DNA of 63,954 nt from Bacteroidetes bacterium HGW-Bacteroidetes-7 (GTDB taxonomy: Bacteria; Bacteroidota; Bacteroidia; Bacteroidales; UBA932), in NCBI GenBank assembly GCA_002842465.1, contig PHDA01000015.1, positions 1 through 63,954 of the forward strand. Direction: 5' to 3'. Each line of letters begins with the position of its first letter. The stretch's first letter is position 1. Shown here one piece after another: positions 7,958-16,775 of the stretch. The position numbers and the translations under genes were made by a program. The notes under the pieces were generated by a model. That model was not told where the DNA came from. It saw only the letters and a list, made by a program, of their open reading frames with translations, and did no database searches.

Positions 7958-9982
7958 CTATAAAGTTACATTTATTCCGCATTTTAGCCATCTTCCCGGT
8001 TGTGGTAGGTTGCCAATAAAGAGATAATCGGAGTCAAAAAGGTTGGTGATCTCAATAAATGGAGTTACACTTTTTCCGCTCCAAAGCAGTTTGAAATCAG
8101 CAAGTATGAATGGTTTATAGGCAACCTCTGAATTGGCCGGCCCAAGGTAAGTTCCCTCTCTCTTTTGGAAAGAGAGGTCCCATCTTGCCTCCAGCTTGGA
8201 TACAATTTTGTGGTCTATGCCTGCAAGTATTTTGTGGCGCAAAAAGTCTGTTGCATAAAGTGAGTGAAGGTTACCGCTCACCTTTGTTACATCAAGCCAG
8301 GCATAGGATAGAGATACCCTTTTGAAAAGGCTCCCTGATATCATATAATTTGCATTGACCTCAAACCCGGTAGTAGCAACATTTGTGAGATTTCCGGCCA
8401 TCCACTGGTCAGTACCGGACTCTCTTGTCCAGTCAATAATACTGTATCCGTATCGATAGAACCCCGAAACAGCAGCTCTAAGGTTGTGCCTTGTTAATCT
8501 TAGCCCTAGTTGAGCAGCAATTGCCTCCTCCGGTTTGAGATTCATGTTTCCGGTTTGGGTCGGACTTTTATAATAGAGATCGGTAAAGGTGGGGTTTCTG
8601 TAGCTGTTGTTTATCCATCCGTTTGCCTCCAGGGTCGGGTTAATCTGATATGAAGCTGCCAGCCCTGCATAGATTCTTGTTGTTGAATAACTGTTACTGG
8701 CCATTGCGCCGGCAGTAAATCGCCACCTCTCCAGTTGTAGTATATGCTTAAGATAATATGAGACTGTCTCCCTCTCTTTTGATTTCGTGTAATTTATCCC
8801 ATCTTCAAATGGTGCCGGCCTTGAAGATTGCATCAAATCACCCAAAACTGTGCTGTAGATGTGTTCATATCTGTATTCTGCTCCGGCAATTGTCGTTCCC
8901 CCTTTGTTCCACCTATAGGCCGCCTTGGCATTTACTCCGGCAATGTCGTTCATATGGTAGTTGTGGCCGGCGTACCAGGCGGGCGATTCGTAGCGGAATA
9001 GTTCAAACCTGTCGTAGTGCCTCCTCTGATATGCTGTGGCGGATATCTGAACTCTTTTACTCTCCCCCATATATGTTGCCGATGAGAGAAATAATCTGGT
9101 CTTCTCAAACTGTTCAGGATAGGCAATAGAGTAAAAACTGTTTGCTCCAAATGCCTTTTGCTGAAAACCGGCCTGCAAATTTATAGAGTGGCCTGTTCTG
9201 TTTGATGCCGTTAGATTTGAATATGCATTAAAAATCTCAAAATCAGTATTATCGGAGTATCCATCACCTTTGCTGTATGCTCCTCCAGCCTGTCCTGCTA
9301 CGCTCCACTTTCCCGAAAATGCCTCTGAGGCAAGACCAACATTTGCCGATCCCCGGAAGAATCCGTAAGAACCGCCGGTCAGGGATGCTGAAAGTGTCCC
9401 TTTGACAGGTGTTTTGGTAATAATGTTAACCGCACCGGCAAAGGCGGCAGAGCCCTCGCTCCATGCGCCTGGTCCCTGTAGTATCTCAATTCTCTCAATT
9501 TGTGAAATGTCAACCGGAATGTTGAGTGAGTGGTGCCCGGTCTGAGGGTCAGTGTAGTTAACGCCGTTTATCATAACTACTGTCTGATCGAATGTTCCCC
9601 CAAGAATATTTATATCGGCCTGTACTCCTTCGCCTCCACGGCTTCTAAGGTCAGTGCCCTGTATGTATCGCAAAAGATCCTGAATATTCTGAACGGGTGC
9701 ACGCTCTATCTCTTGCTGTCGAATTACAGCCACTACTCTTACAAGCGGCTGAAAGGGTGTGGGTCGTTCTGTATTTATTACCAACTCTTCAAGCTGAATT
9801 AATGTATCGTTTGCACTTTTTGATTGAGCTGCCAATGGCTGACTATTCATTACCAAAAGCGAATAGGTTACACATAAAACGCCAATCATTATAACCTTAC
9901 CCATGGATGCAAATGCTGCCCAGGGTCTTCTTTTCCATCTTTTAAAGCAGATGAGAGCTTTTTTGTTTGCTTTTTTGTACAT
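7958..9982 (-). CDS. TonB-dependent outer-membrane receptor
   Basis: Outer-membrane beta-barrel importer with an N-terminal plug. The start is set at the ATG at 9982, giving 674 residues; the open frame goes 18 codons further but without support. The protein begins with a basic patch KRWKRRPWAAFASMG before the hydrophobic signal, an extension I recognise from many Bacteroidales TonB receptors of the BtuB-like group. Plug motifs follow: IQDLLRYIQGTDLRSRGGEG, then INGVNYTDPQTGHHSL and IEILQGPGAWSEGSAAFAGAVNI. The C-terminus (PFIEITNLFDSDYLF ... GINVTL) is a typical last barrel strand. There is no carboxypeptidase-like N-domain or SusD partner, so it is not a SusCD system. The neighbours are peptidases, so a peptide or peptide-bound metal is a plausible cargo, but no cobalamin riboswitch or btu gene is present to support B12. 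Confidence 0.92.
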   Translation of the reverse strand: MYKKANKKALICFKRWKRRPWAAFASMGKVIMIGVLCVTYSLLVMNSQPLAAQSKSANDTLIQLEELVINTERPTPFQPLVRVVAVIRQQEIERAPVQNIQDLLRYIQGTDLRSRGGEGVQADINILGGTFDQTVVMINGVNYTDPQTGHHSLNIPVDISQIERIEILQGPGAWSEGSAAFAGAVNIITKTPVKGTLSASLTGGSYGFFRGSANVGLASEAFSGKWSVAGQAGGAYSKGDGYSDNTDFEIFNAYSNLTASNRTGHSINLQAGFQQKAFGANSFYSIAYPEQFEKTRLFLSSATYMGESKRVQISATAYQRRHYDRFELFRYESPAWYAGHNYHMNDIAGVNAKAAYRWNKGGTTIAGAEYRYEHIYSTVLGDLMQSSRPAPFEDGINYTKSKERETVSYYLKHILQLERWRFTAGAMASNSYSTTRIYAGLAASYQINPTLEANGWINNSYRNPTFTDLYYKSPTQTGNMNLKPEEAIAAQLGLRLTRHNLRAAVSGFYRYGYSIIDWTRESGTDQWMAGNLTNVATTGFEVNANYMISGSLFKRVSLSYAWLDVTKVSGNLHSLYATDFLRHKILAGIDHKIVSKLEARWDLSFQKREGTYLGPANSEVAYKPFILADFKLLWSGKSVTPFIEITNLFDSDYLFIGNLPQPGRWLKCGINVTL

Positions 9983-9993
9983 AAAATTTGATC

Positions 9994-10010
9994 TTTTGCG
10001 AGGCGCAAAA
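9994..10010. repeat. 17-bp hairpin/operator-like palindrome in divergent spacer
   Basis: TTTTGCG (9994-10000), AGG, CGCAAAA (10004-10010): a perfect 7-bp inverted repeat 12 bp upstream of the TonB receptor start and between divergent genes. It may be a regulator-binding site or an RNA hairpin in the receptor leader. Confidence 0.5.
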
Positions 10011-10019
10011 TTGGTACTA

Positions 10020-10053
10020 TTGTGAATAACCTCCAAATTATTTGCTACTTTTG
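10020..10053 (+). promoter_or_regulatory. Putative promoter of the M20 amidohydrolase gene
   Basis: The -7 box TACTTTTG (10046-10053) fits the Bacteroidota consensus TAnnTTTG; a -33-like TTG is at 10020-10022, 23 bp away, at the long end of the accepted spacing. Transcription would start about 10060, leaving only a few nucleotides before the ATG at 10069. Confidence 0.5.
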
Positions 10054-10068
10054 AGAAAATGGAACACT

Positions 10069-11265
10069 ATGAAAGCAAATTATCTAATCAGGGCTTCACT
10101 CCTTGTAACATTAAATTTATTCTGGCTCATGGCAAATACTCAAACAATTAACATTAACGGCCCCTTTTTGGACCAACTTCTTAAAATTAAAGCGGAGCTT
10201 CATAACTCACCGGAGTATTCAAATCAGGAGAAGCAGACAGCTGAAATTGTTCTCAGATATCTGAATGAAACCAGTCCTGATTTTTTACATAAAAACGTTG
10301 GTGGTTATGGTATTATTGCCGGATACAAAGGCAATTTGCCCGGCCCTTCTGTTATGTTTCGATGCGAACTTGATGCAATTAAGACAGAAAAGGGGTTTCA
10401 ACATCTCTGCGGGCATGACGGGCACATGACAATTCTTTTGGGTCTCTCAAAAATTGTATCTGCAGACAGAAATTTTTACGGTACCATTTGGCTCCTTTTC
10501 CAGCCTGCCGAGGAGATTGGTGAGGGTGCTGCACGCATGGTTAAAGATATGGAGAAAATGGGTCTCAAGTTTGACTACTCATTTGCCATTCACAACAGTC
10601 CAAAATATGACTTGAATTCTGTAGTAATTCATGAAGGTGTTTATGCAGCGGGGTCAGTAGGTATGGAGATTCACTTCAAAGGCTCTCCATCACATGCAGC
10701 ATACCCCCATCAGGCTGTTTCGCCCTACAAAGCATTAATTGAAACTGCAAATTATATGCAATCACTTAATTCGGCTGAGAATCTTTTTGAAGGGTTTATT
10801 CTGGGTACTGTTGTTAATATGACTCTTGGAGAGATTAACTATGGTGTAACTCCGGGAGAAGGCTACCTTAGAATGACACTTAGGTCTTTCATAGATTCAG
10901 ACCTCGACAAACTTTGCTTTCTCATAGAGGAGTTTGCGCGCAACAAGGGTGGCGAACATGAACTGGATGTGAAATTTGCATTCTTTGACAGATTCCCTGC
11001 AACGGTAAATGATACAAAAGCTAACGAAATGGTTGTTGCTGCTGCTAAAGCAGAGAATCTGGGCATAATTTATGCTAAGGAACCTACAAGAGGCTCAGAC
11101 GATTTTGCATTTTTTGCAACCTCGTCAACATCCTCTTATTTTAATATCGGTAATGGAAAAGGGGCAGACATTCACACCATAGGTTACACCTTCTCTCCCG
11201 GGATAATAGAAACGGCTTTAAAAATATACAGGAACCTGATTTATAATGTTAAAATACAAAATTGA
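10069..11265 (+). CDS. Secreted M20 family amidohydrolase/peptidase
   Basis: Zinc amidohydrolase of the M20D group (hippurate hydrolase, IAA-amino acid hydrolase, N-acyl-amino acid deacylase). The start is the ATG at 10069, which opens a hydrophobic signal; nine earlier codons overlap the promoter. Metal-site motifs are seen in order: CGHDGHM, then the catalytic EEIGEGAARM, then HNSP, and a C-terminal GSDDFAFF; the dimerisation lid contains GSPSHAAYPHQAVSP. Full length at 398 residues. It is transcribed away from the TonB/peptidase operon, and would release amino acids from N-acylated substrates in the periplasm. Substrate is not determinable. Confidence 0.9.
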   Translation: MKANYLIRASLLVTLNLFWLMANTQTININGPFLDQLLKIKAELHNSPEYSNQEKQTAEIVLRYLNETSPDFLHKNVGGYGIIAGYKGNLPGPSVMFRCELDAIKTEKGFQHLCGHDGHMTILLGLSKIVSADRNFYGTIWLLFQPAEEIGEGAARMVKDMEKMGLKFDYSFAIHNSPKYDLNSVVIHEGVYAAGSVGMEIHFKGSPSHAAYPHQAVSPYKALIETANYMQSLNSAENLFEGFILGTVVNMTLGEINYGVTPGEGYLRMTLRSFIDSDLDKLCFLIEEFARNKGGEHELDVKFAFFDRFPATVNDTKANEMVVAAAKAENLGIIYAKEPTRGSDDFAFFATSSTSSYFNIGNGKGADIHTIGYTFSPGIIETALKIYRNLIYNVKIQN

Positions 11266-11266
11266 A

Positions 11267-11833
11267 ATGAAGAGAAAATTCTTTATCACACTGGCAATTA
11301 TCGCCTCATCAATCTTTATTGCATCTGCTCAGAATCCTACACTTGAGACAATTTTTAGCAGAAAAAGCGTTAGGTCCTACACAGACCAACCTGTATCTGT
11401 AGATGATCTTATGTTGCTTGTTAAAGCGGGAATGGCAGCTCCAACAGGCATGAACCGTCAACCTTGGGAGTTTTTCATAATTCAGGATAAGGAGCTTATG
11501 GCCTCACTGGCAGACAAGATCCCTTATGCAAGAATGTTAAAGGAGGCTCAGGCTGCAATAGTTGTAATGGGTAATCCTGAAAAATCGATTTACTGGTATC
11601 TCGACTGCTCTGCTGCTGCTCAAAATATTTTGCTGGCAGCAGAATCCATTGGTCTGGGAGCTGTCTGGACAGCAGGTTACCCTTTTGAGGACAGAATGGA
11701 GACAATTTCAAAAGCGATTGGAATTCCAAAACCTTTTCTGCCGTTATGCCTTATTCCAATAGGGTATCCAAAAGGAGAGCAAACACCTAAGAATAAGTGG
11801 GATGAGTCAAAAGTTCACCTGAATAAATGGTAA
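11267..11833 (+). CDS. Exported nitroreductase family protein
   Basis: FMN-dependent nitroreductase-fold protein of 188 residues. The ATG at 11267 is chosen because it comes one base after the stop of the previous gene and opens a signal peptide (KRKFFITLAIIASSIFIASA), unusual for this mainly cytosolic family. Family motifs: the FMN-binding RKSVRSYTDQPV at the mature N-terminus, APTGMNRQPWEF, and the central GLGAVWTAGYPF segment. It probably reduces quinones, nitro compounds or flavins outside the cytoplasm; no substrate can be assigned. It sits tightly between the M20 gene and the DUF5686 gene (15 nt), suggesting one transcript. Confidence 0.88.
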   Translation: MKRKFFITLAIIASSIFIASAQNPTLETIFSRKSVRSYTDQPVSVDDLMLLVKAGMAAPTGMNRQPWEFFIIQDKELMASLADKIPYARMLKEAQAAIVVMGNPEKSIYWYLDCSAAAQNILLAAESIGLGAVWTAGYPFEDRMETISKAIGIPKPFLPLCLIPIGYPKGEQTPKNKWDESKVHLNKW

Positions 11834-11848
11834 GACCAAGTTACTTGT

Positions 11849-14398
11849 ATGAGGTTTGCGGTTACAGTCCTGATGTCATTTTTTTTGCTGGTTGTTGCTG
11901 AGCTTGACGCCGCCGTTTTCACAGGTAAAATTACAGATGAAGGGGGGCAGCCGATTCCTTATGCATCTGTTTATATATATGAGTTGTCAACAGGAGTAAG
12001 TACAGACGAAAAGGGTGCATTCAGAATAACATTGCAGCAGGGTACATATACTTGTGAGGTTTCATCGTTGGGTTTTAAAAGGGAAAGGTTCACTGTTGAG
12101 GTAAACGCCAATCTGGTTAACAAAACAATTGTTCTTAAGGAGGAGGTTTATCTTCTTAGTGATGTGACCTTCAGGGGGGGCAGAGAAGACCGTGCAATGA
12201 GCGTTATAAGAAGAGCTATTGCAAAGGCCCCTTTTCACAGACAACAGGTGAGGGGATATGAGTCCACTCTCTATATGAAAGGGAGCATGAAGGTAACAAA
12301 GATCCCCGCCTTGATTCGGCTACAGGCCGGCAGGAGCAGAACAGGTCTGGTTCTTAATAAACTTTTTCTTATTGAGTCGCACTCCCAAATTGTTTACAGC
12401 TATCCAAATAACTACGACGAAACCGTTAAAGCGGTATCATCAACAATACCATCTGAAATAGACCCCGGTAACATGTCTGGTGTAATCAGAACCTCCGTCT
12501 ATGATAAGGAGTTCTTTGGCAAGCTTTCACCCCTTGCACCAAATGCGTTCAATTATTATAGATTTGTCTACGAGGGTATTACAAATGAATCTGGGAGAAT
12601 AATTAACAAGATTCGTGTAACACCAAAAAAAGGGGACTCAAAACTAATTACGGGACATATTTATATTCAGGATGATACCTGGAATGTATCCTACCTTGAT
12701 TTTGTAACAAAAGAGGCAGGAGTGACCACTAATGTTAAAATTACCTATAACGAGGTTAAACCCTCAATTATGATGCCCACGGCCTATTCTGCCGATGTTA
12801 AGGTTGATATTCTGGGGATAAATGCCGGGGGTAGATTCAACTCATCAATCACATACTCAAAAGTAAATGAGGTTAAGGGTGCTCCCGCTCAACCCGACCC
12901 TCTGCCAGCAAACAAAGAGCTAACCACTCGTGAGGCACGAAAGATTGCCTCGGCAACTGAGAAAAGAGTGAGGCAAAACGATAGTACAACAAGAAAAAAG
13001 GATTTAGAAATTAAACGAGATACTACACACAAACGAATTGTAGATACTCTGGCAAAGTTGAGGGACAACACATATTGGACCGAGGTAAGAAGGCTTCCGT
13101 TAAGCGAAGAGGAGGTTCTCTCCTATAAGATATCGGACTCTCTGAATAAAGAGTTCAAACGAGTATTTGATGAGGATTCGGTAAAGAAGATAAACCGTTC
13201 AACAGGAAATAAAATTTTGGATAAAATTGTTTATGATGCTCGTTATAAGGTTGGTAAAAACATAACTCTCGGCTACGGAGGCCTGACAAGATTGGTTGGA
13301 GATTTTAATTTCACAGACGGTTATCAGATAGGACAAAACCTGTATGCCTCTTACCGGATCAACAACAACTCATCAGTAGTGCTGACTCCGGAGTTCTACT
13401 ACTCTACATTAAGAAATGAGTGGTTATACAAGGCAGATGCAATATACACCTATTCTCCATTAAGACTGGGCAGACTATCTCTCAGTGCAGGAGAGGGTAG
13501 CAGCAATATTAGCAGAAGTTCGGGCATTTCTCCGTTAGTTAACTCATACGCTTCTTTCCTGTTTGGCCTTAATCCTGTGAAATTCCATTCAAGAAGGTGG
13601 GTTGAGGGCACAAACAGTATTGATATTTCAAATGGGCTCAGGTTGAATGTGGGCCTCTCCTATGAAGAGATTACCCCGTTGGAAAATGGAGATGTTAAAT
13701 CGCTCTTTGGAAAAGTACCTCAACCGAACCTTCCGGACAATATTTATGGAGCTATCTCTTTAGAACACAAATCGGCCGCCTATACCATTTCACTCTCATA
13801 CACACCAGATTATTACTATAGAATCAGAGATGGCAGAAAAAGGTATGTAAGGTCAAAATATCCCACTTTTACTCTTTACACAAGAGCTACATTCGCATCC
13901 CCTACAGAGGAGTACTCCTCATATGGAATGGCAGGCCTCACAGTATCACAAAGGTTTAATACCGGATTGTACGGGATGTTCATCTATAATGTTGATGCAG
14001 GTGGCTTCTACAAAAGGGATAGGGTCTTTTTGAGAGATTTCAGACATTTTGCCTCTTCTGACATAATGGTTACCGAGAACGGATTCAATGGGGCGTTCCT
14101 GCTTCTGGACAGTTACCGCTACTCAACCCCCGAAAGCTGGCTGACTACTGCTGTAGAATACAGGGCAGATTATCTGCTTCTGAACAGACTACCTATATTT
14201 AATAGCGCGTTGCTTTACGAGGCCCTCCATTTTAAAACTCTTTGGTTGCCCGAAAAGAAAATTTCCCACAATGAGATTGGATACTCCTTTGGAATGAAGG
14301 GGCTTGCAAGGGCAGGAATTTTTGTAGGATTTGATGGAGTTAAATACAGCAGTTACGGTTTTAGACTTGAGCTGCCAATATTATCCCAGATCAGGTAG
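11849..14398 (+). CDS. DUF5686 outer-membrane protein with carboxypeptidase-like N-domain
   Basis: Large envelope protein of 849 residues with a signal peptide, an N-terminal carboxypeptidase-regulatory-like (CarboxypepD_reg) beta-sandwich at about 22-100 (GKITDEGGQPIPYASVYIYE, then STDEKGAF), and a long DUF5686 region predicted to end as an outer-membrane barrel (many aromatic alternating strands, final strand GFRLELPIL). A charged linker rich in Arg, Lys and Asp lies near 345-425. Proteins of this family occur widely in Bacteroidota and are not functionally resolved. The last 8 bp overlap the end of purN on the other strand. Confidence 0.88.
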   Translation: MRFAVTVLMSFFLLVVAELDAAVFTGKITDEGGQPIPYASVYIYELSTGVSTDEKGAFRITLQQGTYTCEVSSLGFKRERFTVEVNANLVNKTIVLKEEVYLLSDVTFRGGREDRAMSVIRRAIAKAPFHRQQVRGYESTLYMKGSMKVTKIPALIRLQAGRSRTGLVLNKLFLIESHSQIVYSYPNNYDETVKAVSSTIPSEIDPGNMSGVIRTSVYDKEFFGKLSPLAPNAFNYYRFVYEGITNESGRIINKIRVTPKKGDSKLITGHIYIQDDTWNVSYLDFVTKEAGVTTNVKITYNEVKPSIMMPTAYSADVKVDILGINAGGRFNSSITYSKVNEVKGAPAQPDPLPANKELTTREARKIASATEKRVRQNDSTTRKKDLEIKRDTTHKRIVDTLAKLRDNTYWTEVRRLPLSEEEVLSYKISDSLNKEFKRVFDEDSVKKINRSTGNKILDKIVYDARYKVGKNITLGYGGLTRLVGDFNFTDGYQIGQNLYASYRINNNSSVVLTPEFYYSTLRNEWLYKADAIYTYSPLRLGRLSLSAGEGSSNISRSSGISPLVNSYASFLFGLNPVKFHSRRWVEGTNSIDISNGLRLNVGLSYEEITPLENGDVKSLFGKVPQPNLPDNIYGAISLEHKSAAYTISLSYTPDYYYRIRDGRKRYVRSKYPTFTLYTRATFASPTEEYSSYGMAGLTVSQRFNTGLYGMFIYNVDAGGFYKRDRVFLRDFRHFASSDIMVTENGFNGAFLLLDSYRYSTPESWLTTAVEYRADYLLLNRLPIFNSALLYEALHFKTLWLPEKKISHNEIGYSFGMKGLARAGIFVGFDGVKYSSYGFRLELPILSQIR

Positions 14399-14975
14399 CT
14401 AGGTGTGATTTGATATATTCGCCAATTACCCTTGGGAAATGCTCTTTTTCCAGCTGATGAATTTTTGCAGCTAATGTTTCGGCACTCTCATCCGGGTCTA
14501 ATTTGCATTTTGCCTGGAAAAGAGTCTCCCCATTGTCATAAACCTCATCAACAAGATGAATTGTAATGCCAGACTCCTTTTCAAGAGAGTCAACTACTGC
14601 CTGGTGAACCCTGTGGCCGTACATTCCTTTACCTCCGAACTTAGGGAGCAGAGCAGGATGGACATTTATAATACGACCTCTGAATTTTGAAACAATCCTA
14701 TCAGGAACCTTTAGCAGAAAGCCCGCTAAAATAATATAGTCAATTTTATTATCGGACAGTATTTCATCAACCTTTGACCCCTCCCTTAATTCGTTTGCAG
14801 AGAATATAATACCGGGAATCTCCAACATTATGGCCCTCTTTAGAACATATGCATCCTCTCTGTTTGTGAGTACCAGCTTGGTTTGAACCGTAGGGTCTCC
14901 GGAAAAATACCTGATTATATTTTCTGCATTTGTTCCACTTCCGGAAGCAAATATTGCTATATTTACATTATCCAT
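14391..14975 (-). CDS. purN: Phosphoribosylglycinamide formyltransferase PurN
   Basis: Transfers a formyl group from 10-formyl-tetrahydrofolate to GAR in purine synthesis, in the cytoplasm. The 194 residues start at ATG 14975 (MDNVNIAIF); eight earlier codons would lie on the promoter -7 side and are not needed. Signature motifs: FASGSGTNAENI (phosphate loop), ILAGFLLKVP, INVHPALLPKFGGKGMYG with the catalytic His and Asn, and GITIHLVDEVYDNG. It is convergent with the DUF5686 gene, overlapping by 8 bp, and divergent from acpP. Confidence 0.96.
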   Translation of the reverse strand: MDNVNIAIFASGSGTNAENIIRYFSGDPTVQTKLVLTNREDAYVLKRAIMLEIPGIIFSANELREGSKVDEILSDNKIDYIILAGFLLKVPDRIVSKFRGRIINVHPALLPKFGGKGMYGHRVHQAVVDSLEKESGITIHLVDEVYDNGETLFQAKCKLDPDESAETLAAKIHQLEKEHFPRVIGEYIKSHLAT

Positions 14976-14996
14976 TGAATAGACAGTTTGGGTGTG

Positions 14997-15025
14997 CAAA
15001 GATAAGAAAAATAGACTATTGTCAA
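14997..15025 (-). promoter_or_regulatory. Putative purN promoter
   Basis: On the minus strand the -7 box TATCTTTG (plus coordinates 14997-15004) is a full match to TAnnTTTG, with TTGAC at 15025-15021 as the -33 element, 18 bp spacing to TTG. Transcription would start about 14990, leaving a leader of roughly 15 nt before the ATG at 14975. Confidence 0.6.
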
Positions 15026-15049
15026 GAAAATGAGCTTATTTATACTTTG
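15019..15049 (+). promoter_or_regulatory. Possible acpP-fabF promoter sharing its -33 site with purN
   Basis: TTG at 15019-15021 lies 20 bp upstream of ATACTTTG (15042-15049), one transposition away from TAnnTTTG. The TTG belongs to the near-palindrome TTGTCAA that also supplies the purN -33. The leader would be about 130 nt; a closer promoter in the T-rich stretch 15090-15140 cannot be excluded. Confidence 0.35.
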
Positions 15050-15184
15050 ATAAAATATCATACAGTCAGTCAGTAAGATATGGTTTCACTTTGTAGATTT
15101 TTTTCGTTTTTTGAATTTTTTAACTTTCTTTGCAACCTAATTTTGAAATAACAAACACTTTTTATTAACTAATTATTTAGAATC

Positions 15185-15421
15185 ATGGCAGACATTAATG
15201 CAAAAGTTAAAGCCATCATCGTTGACAAGTTAGGCGTTGAGGAATCGGAGGTAACTCCTGCAGCTAGTTTTACTAACGATCTGGGTGCTGACTCTTTGGA
15301 CACTGTAGAACTCATTATGGAGTTTGAGAAAGCTTTCGGCATTACAATTCCTGATGAGGCTGCTGAGAAGATCTCTACAGTTGGAGATGCTATAGCTTAC
15401 ATCGAGAATAATACCAAGTAA
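15185..15421 (+). CDS. acpP: Acyl carrier protein
   Basis: Acidic 78-residue carrier of fatty-acid synthesis. The phosphopantetheine site is the Ser in [12 protein letters not shown] (around residue 38). Length and charge fit the family exactly. It is followed 13 nt later by fabF, the common acpP-fabF pair. Expression is presumably high: a long AT-rich leader precedes it. Confidence 0.98.
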   Translation: MADINAKVKAIIVDKLGVEESEVTPAASFTNDLGADSLDTVELIMEFEKAFGITIPDEAAEKISTVGDAIAYIENNTK

Positions 15422-15434
15422 TTTCCACAAGTTT

Positions 15435-16688
15435 ATGAAATTAAAAAGAGTTGTAGTCACAGGTATTGGGACCATAAATCCAATCGGAAACAATATTGCC
15501 GAATACTTCGACAATCTTGACAAAGGTCTCAGCGGGGCTAACCTGATTACCCGTTTTGATACTACCCTTTTTAAAACCAAATTTGCTTGTGAAATAAAAG
15601 ATTATGATCCGGCAAAATACGGGATAGATAAAAAAGAGGAACGTAAACTTGACAGGTTTACTCAGTATGCATTTATTGCTACAGGAGAGGCAATGGCCGA
15701 CAGTTCCCTTGATATTGAAAACGTTAATCCCGATAAGGCTGGTGTCATACTTGGAACAGGAATAGGAGGGATTGATACCCTCTTTCAAGAGGTAATGGGC
15801 TATTTCGAAGGAGGTTGTATTCCTCGCTTTAGCCCTTTCCTGATTCCTAAAATGATCCCGGATATTGCTCCAGGAATGATTTCCATGAAATATGGATTCA
15901 GAGGGCCAAACTATACTACCGTTTCGGCGTGTGCCTCATCGACTCACGCAATGATTGATGCATTCAACACTATTAGAATGGGAAAGGCAGATATCATCAT
16001 TACCGGTGGATCCGAGGCTGGTATTACAATACCAAGCATTGGTGGTTTCAACTCGTCTCAGGCGCTTTCAACAAACAACGAAAATTATAAGACAGCATCA
16101 AAACCTTTTGACAAAAACAGAGATGGATTTGTTATGGGAGAGGGAGCTGCCATTTTGATTTTTGAGGAGTATGATCACGCTGTGGCAAGAGGAGCAAAAA
16201 TCTATTGTGAAATAGGAGGAGGAGGAATGACTGCTGATGCATATCACATAACAGCTCCGCATCCTGAAGGATTTGGCGCTATGAATGTGATGAAAGTCGC
16301 ATTGGAAGATGGAGATATTAAAAAGGAAGAGGTAGATTATATAAATGTTCACGGAACAGCAACTCCGCTTGGAGATATAGCAGAACTCAAAGCTATAAAA
16401 TCACTTTTCGGGGAACATGCATATAAACTAAATATAAGTGCAACCAAATCAATGACCGGTCACCTGCTGGGTGCTACCGGAGCAGTTGAGGCACTTGCCT
16501 GTATCCATGCAATTACATCCGGAACAGTTCCACCTACCATCAATTTCGAAACAGAGGATCCTGAAATTGACTACAAGTTAAACCTTACGCTCAATAAAGC
16601 TCAGAAGAGAGAGGTAAATGTGGCTATGAACAACACCTTCGGGTTTGGTGGTCATAACTCCTGCATCGTCTTTAAGAAGGTTAAATAG
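15435..16688 (+). CDS. fabF: 3-oxoacyl-ACP synthase II
   Basis: Condensing enzyme that elongates acyl-ACP with malonyl-ACP. The 417 residues contain the Cys of the catalytic triad in VSACASSTHAM, the first His in NVHGTATPLGD and the second in SATKSMTGHLLGATGAVEA, plus the C-terminal NNTFGFGGHNS. The order acpP-fabF is standard; in many Bacteroidales the next gene is rnc, but here fabF ends at a terminator and a dispersed repeat follows. Confidence 0.98.
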   Translation: MKLKRVVVTGIGTINPIGNNIAEYFDNLDKGLSGANLITRFDTTLFKTKFACEIKDYDPAKYGIDKKEERKLDRFTQYAFIATGEAMADSSLDIENVNPDKAGVILGTGIGGIDTLFQEVMGYFEGGCIPRFSPFLIPKMIPDIAPGMISMKYGFRGPNYTTVSACASSTHAMIDAFNTIRMGKADIIITGGSEAGITIPSIGGFNSSQALSTNNENYKTASKPFDKNRDGFVMGEGAAILIFEEYDHAVARGAKIYCEIGGGGMTADAYHITAPHPEGFGAMNVMKVALEDGDIKKEEVDYINVHGTATPLGDIAELKAIKSLFGEHAYKLNISATKSMTGHLLGATGAVEALACIHAITSGTVPPTINFETEDPEIDYKLNLTLNKAQKREVNVAMNNTFGFGGHNSCIVFKKVK

Positions 16689-16712
16689 GTTTTAATCAAA
16701 GGAAACATACAT

Positions 16713-16746
16713 GAGGCGGTCTGCAAAGTAGACCGCCTCTTTTTTG
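16713..16746 (+). terminator. Intrinsic terminator of acpP-fabF
   Basis: A 10-bp perfect stem, GAGGCGGTCT (16713-16722) and AGACCGCCTC (16730-16739), with a 7-nt loop, followed directly by a run of seven T. It lies 24 nt after the fabF stop. Confidence 0.95.
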
Positions 16747-16775
16747 TAATACAACATATCGCAATTTTGGGATTT

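Noticed and set aside
9982-10068. A cobalamin riboswitch before the TonB receptor
   Set aside because: The divergent spacer is under 90 bp, too short for the aptamer, and no B12-box sequence is visible.
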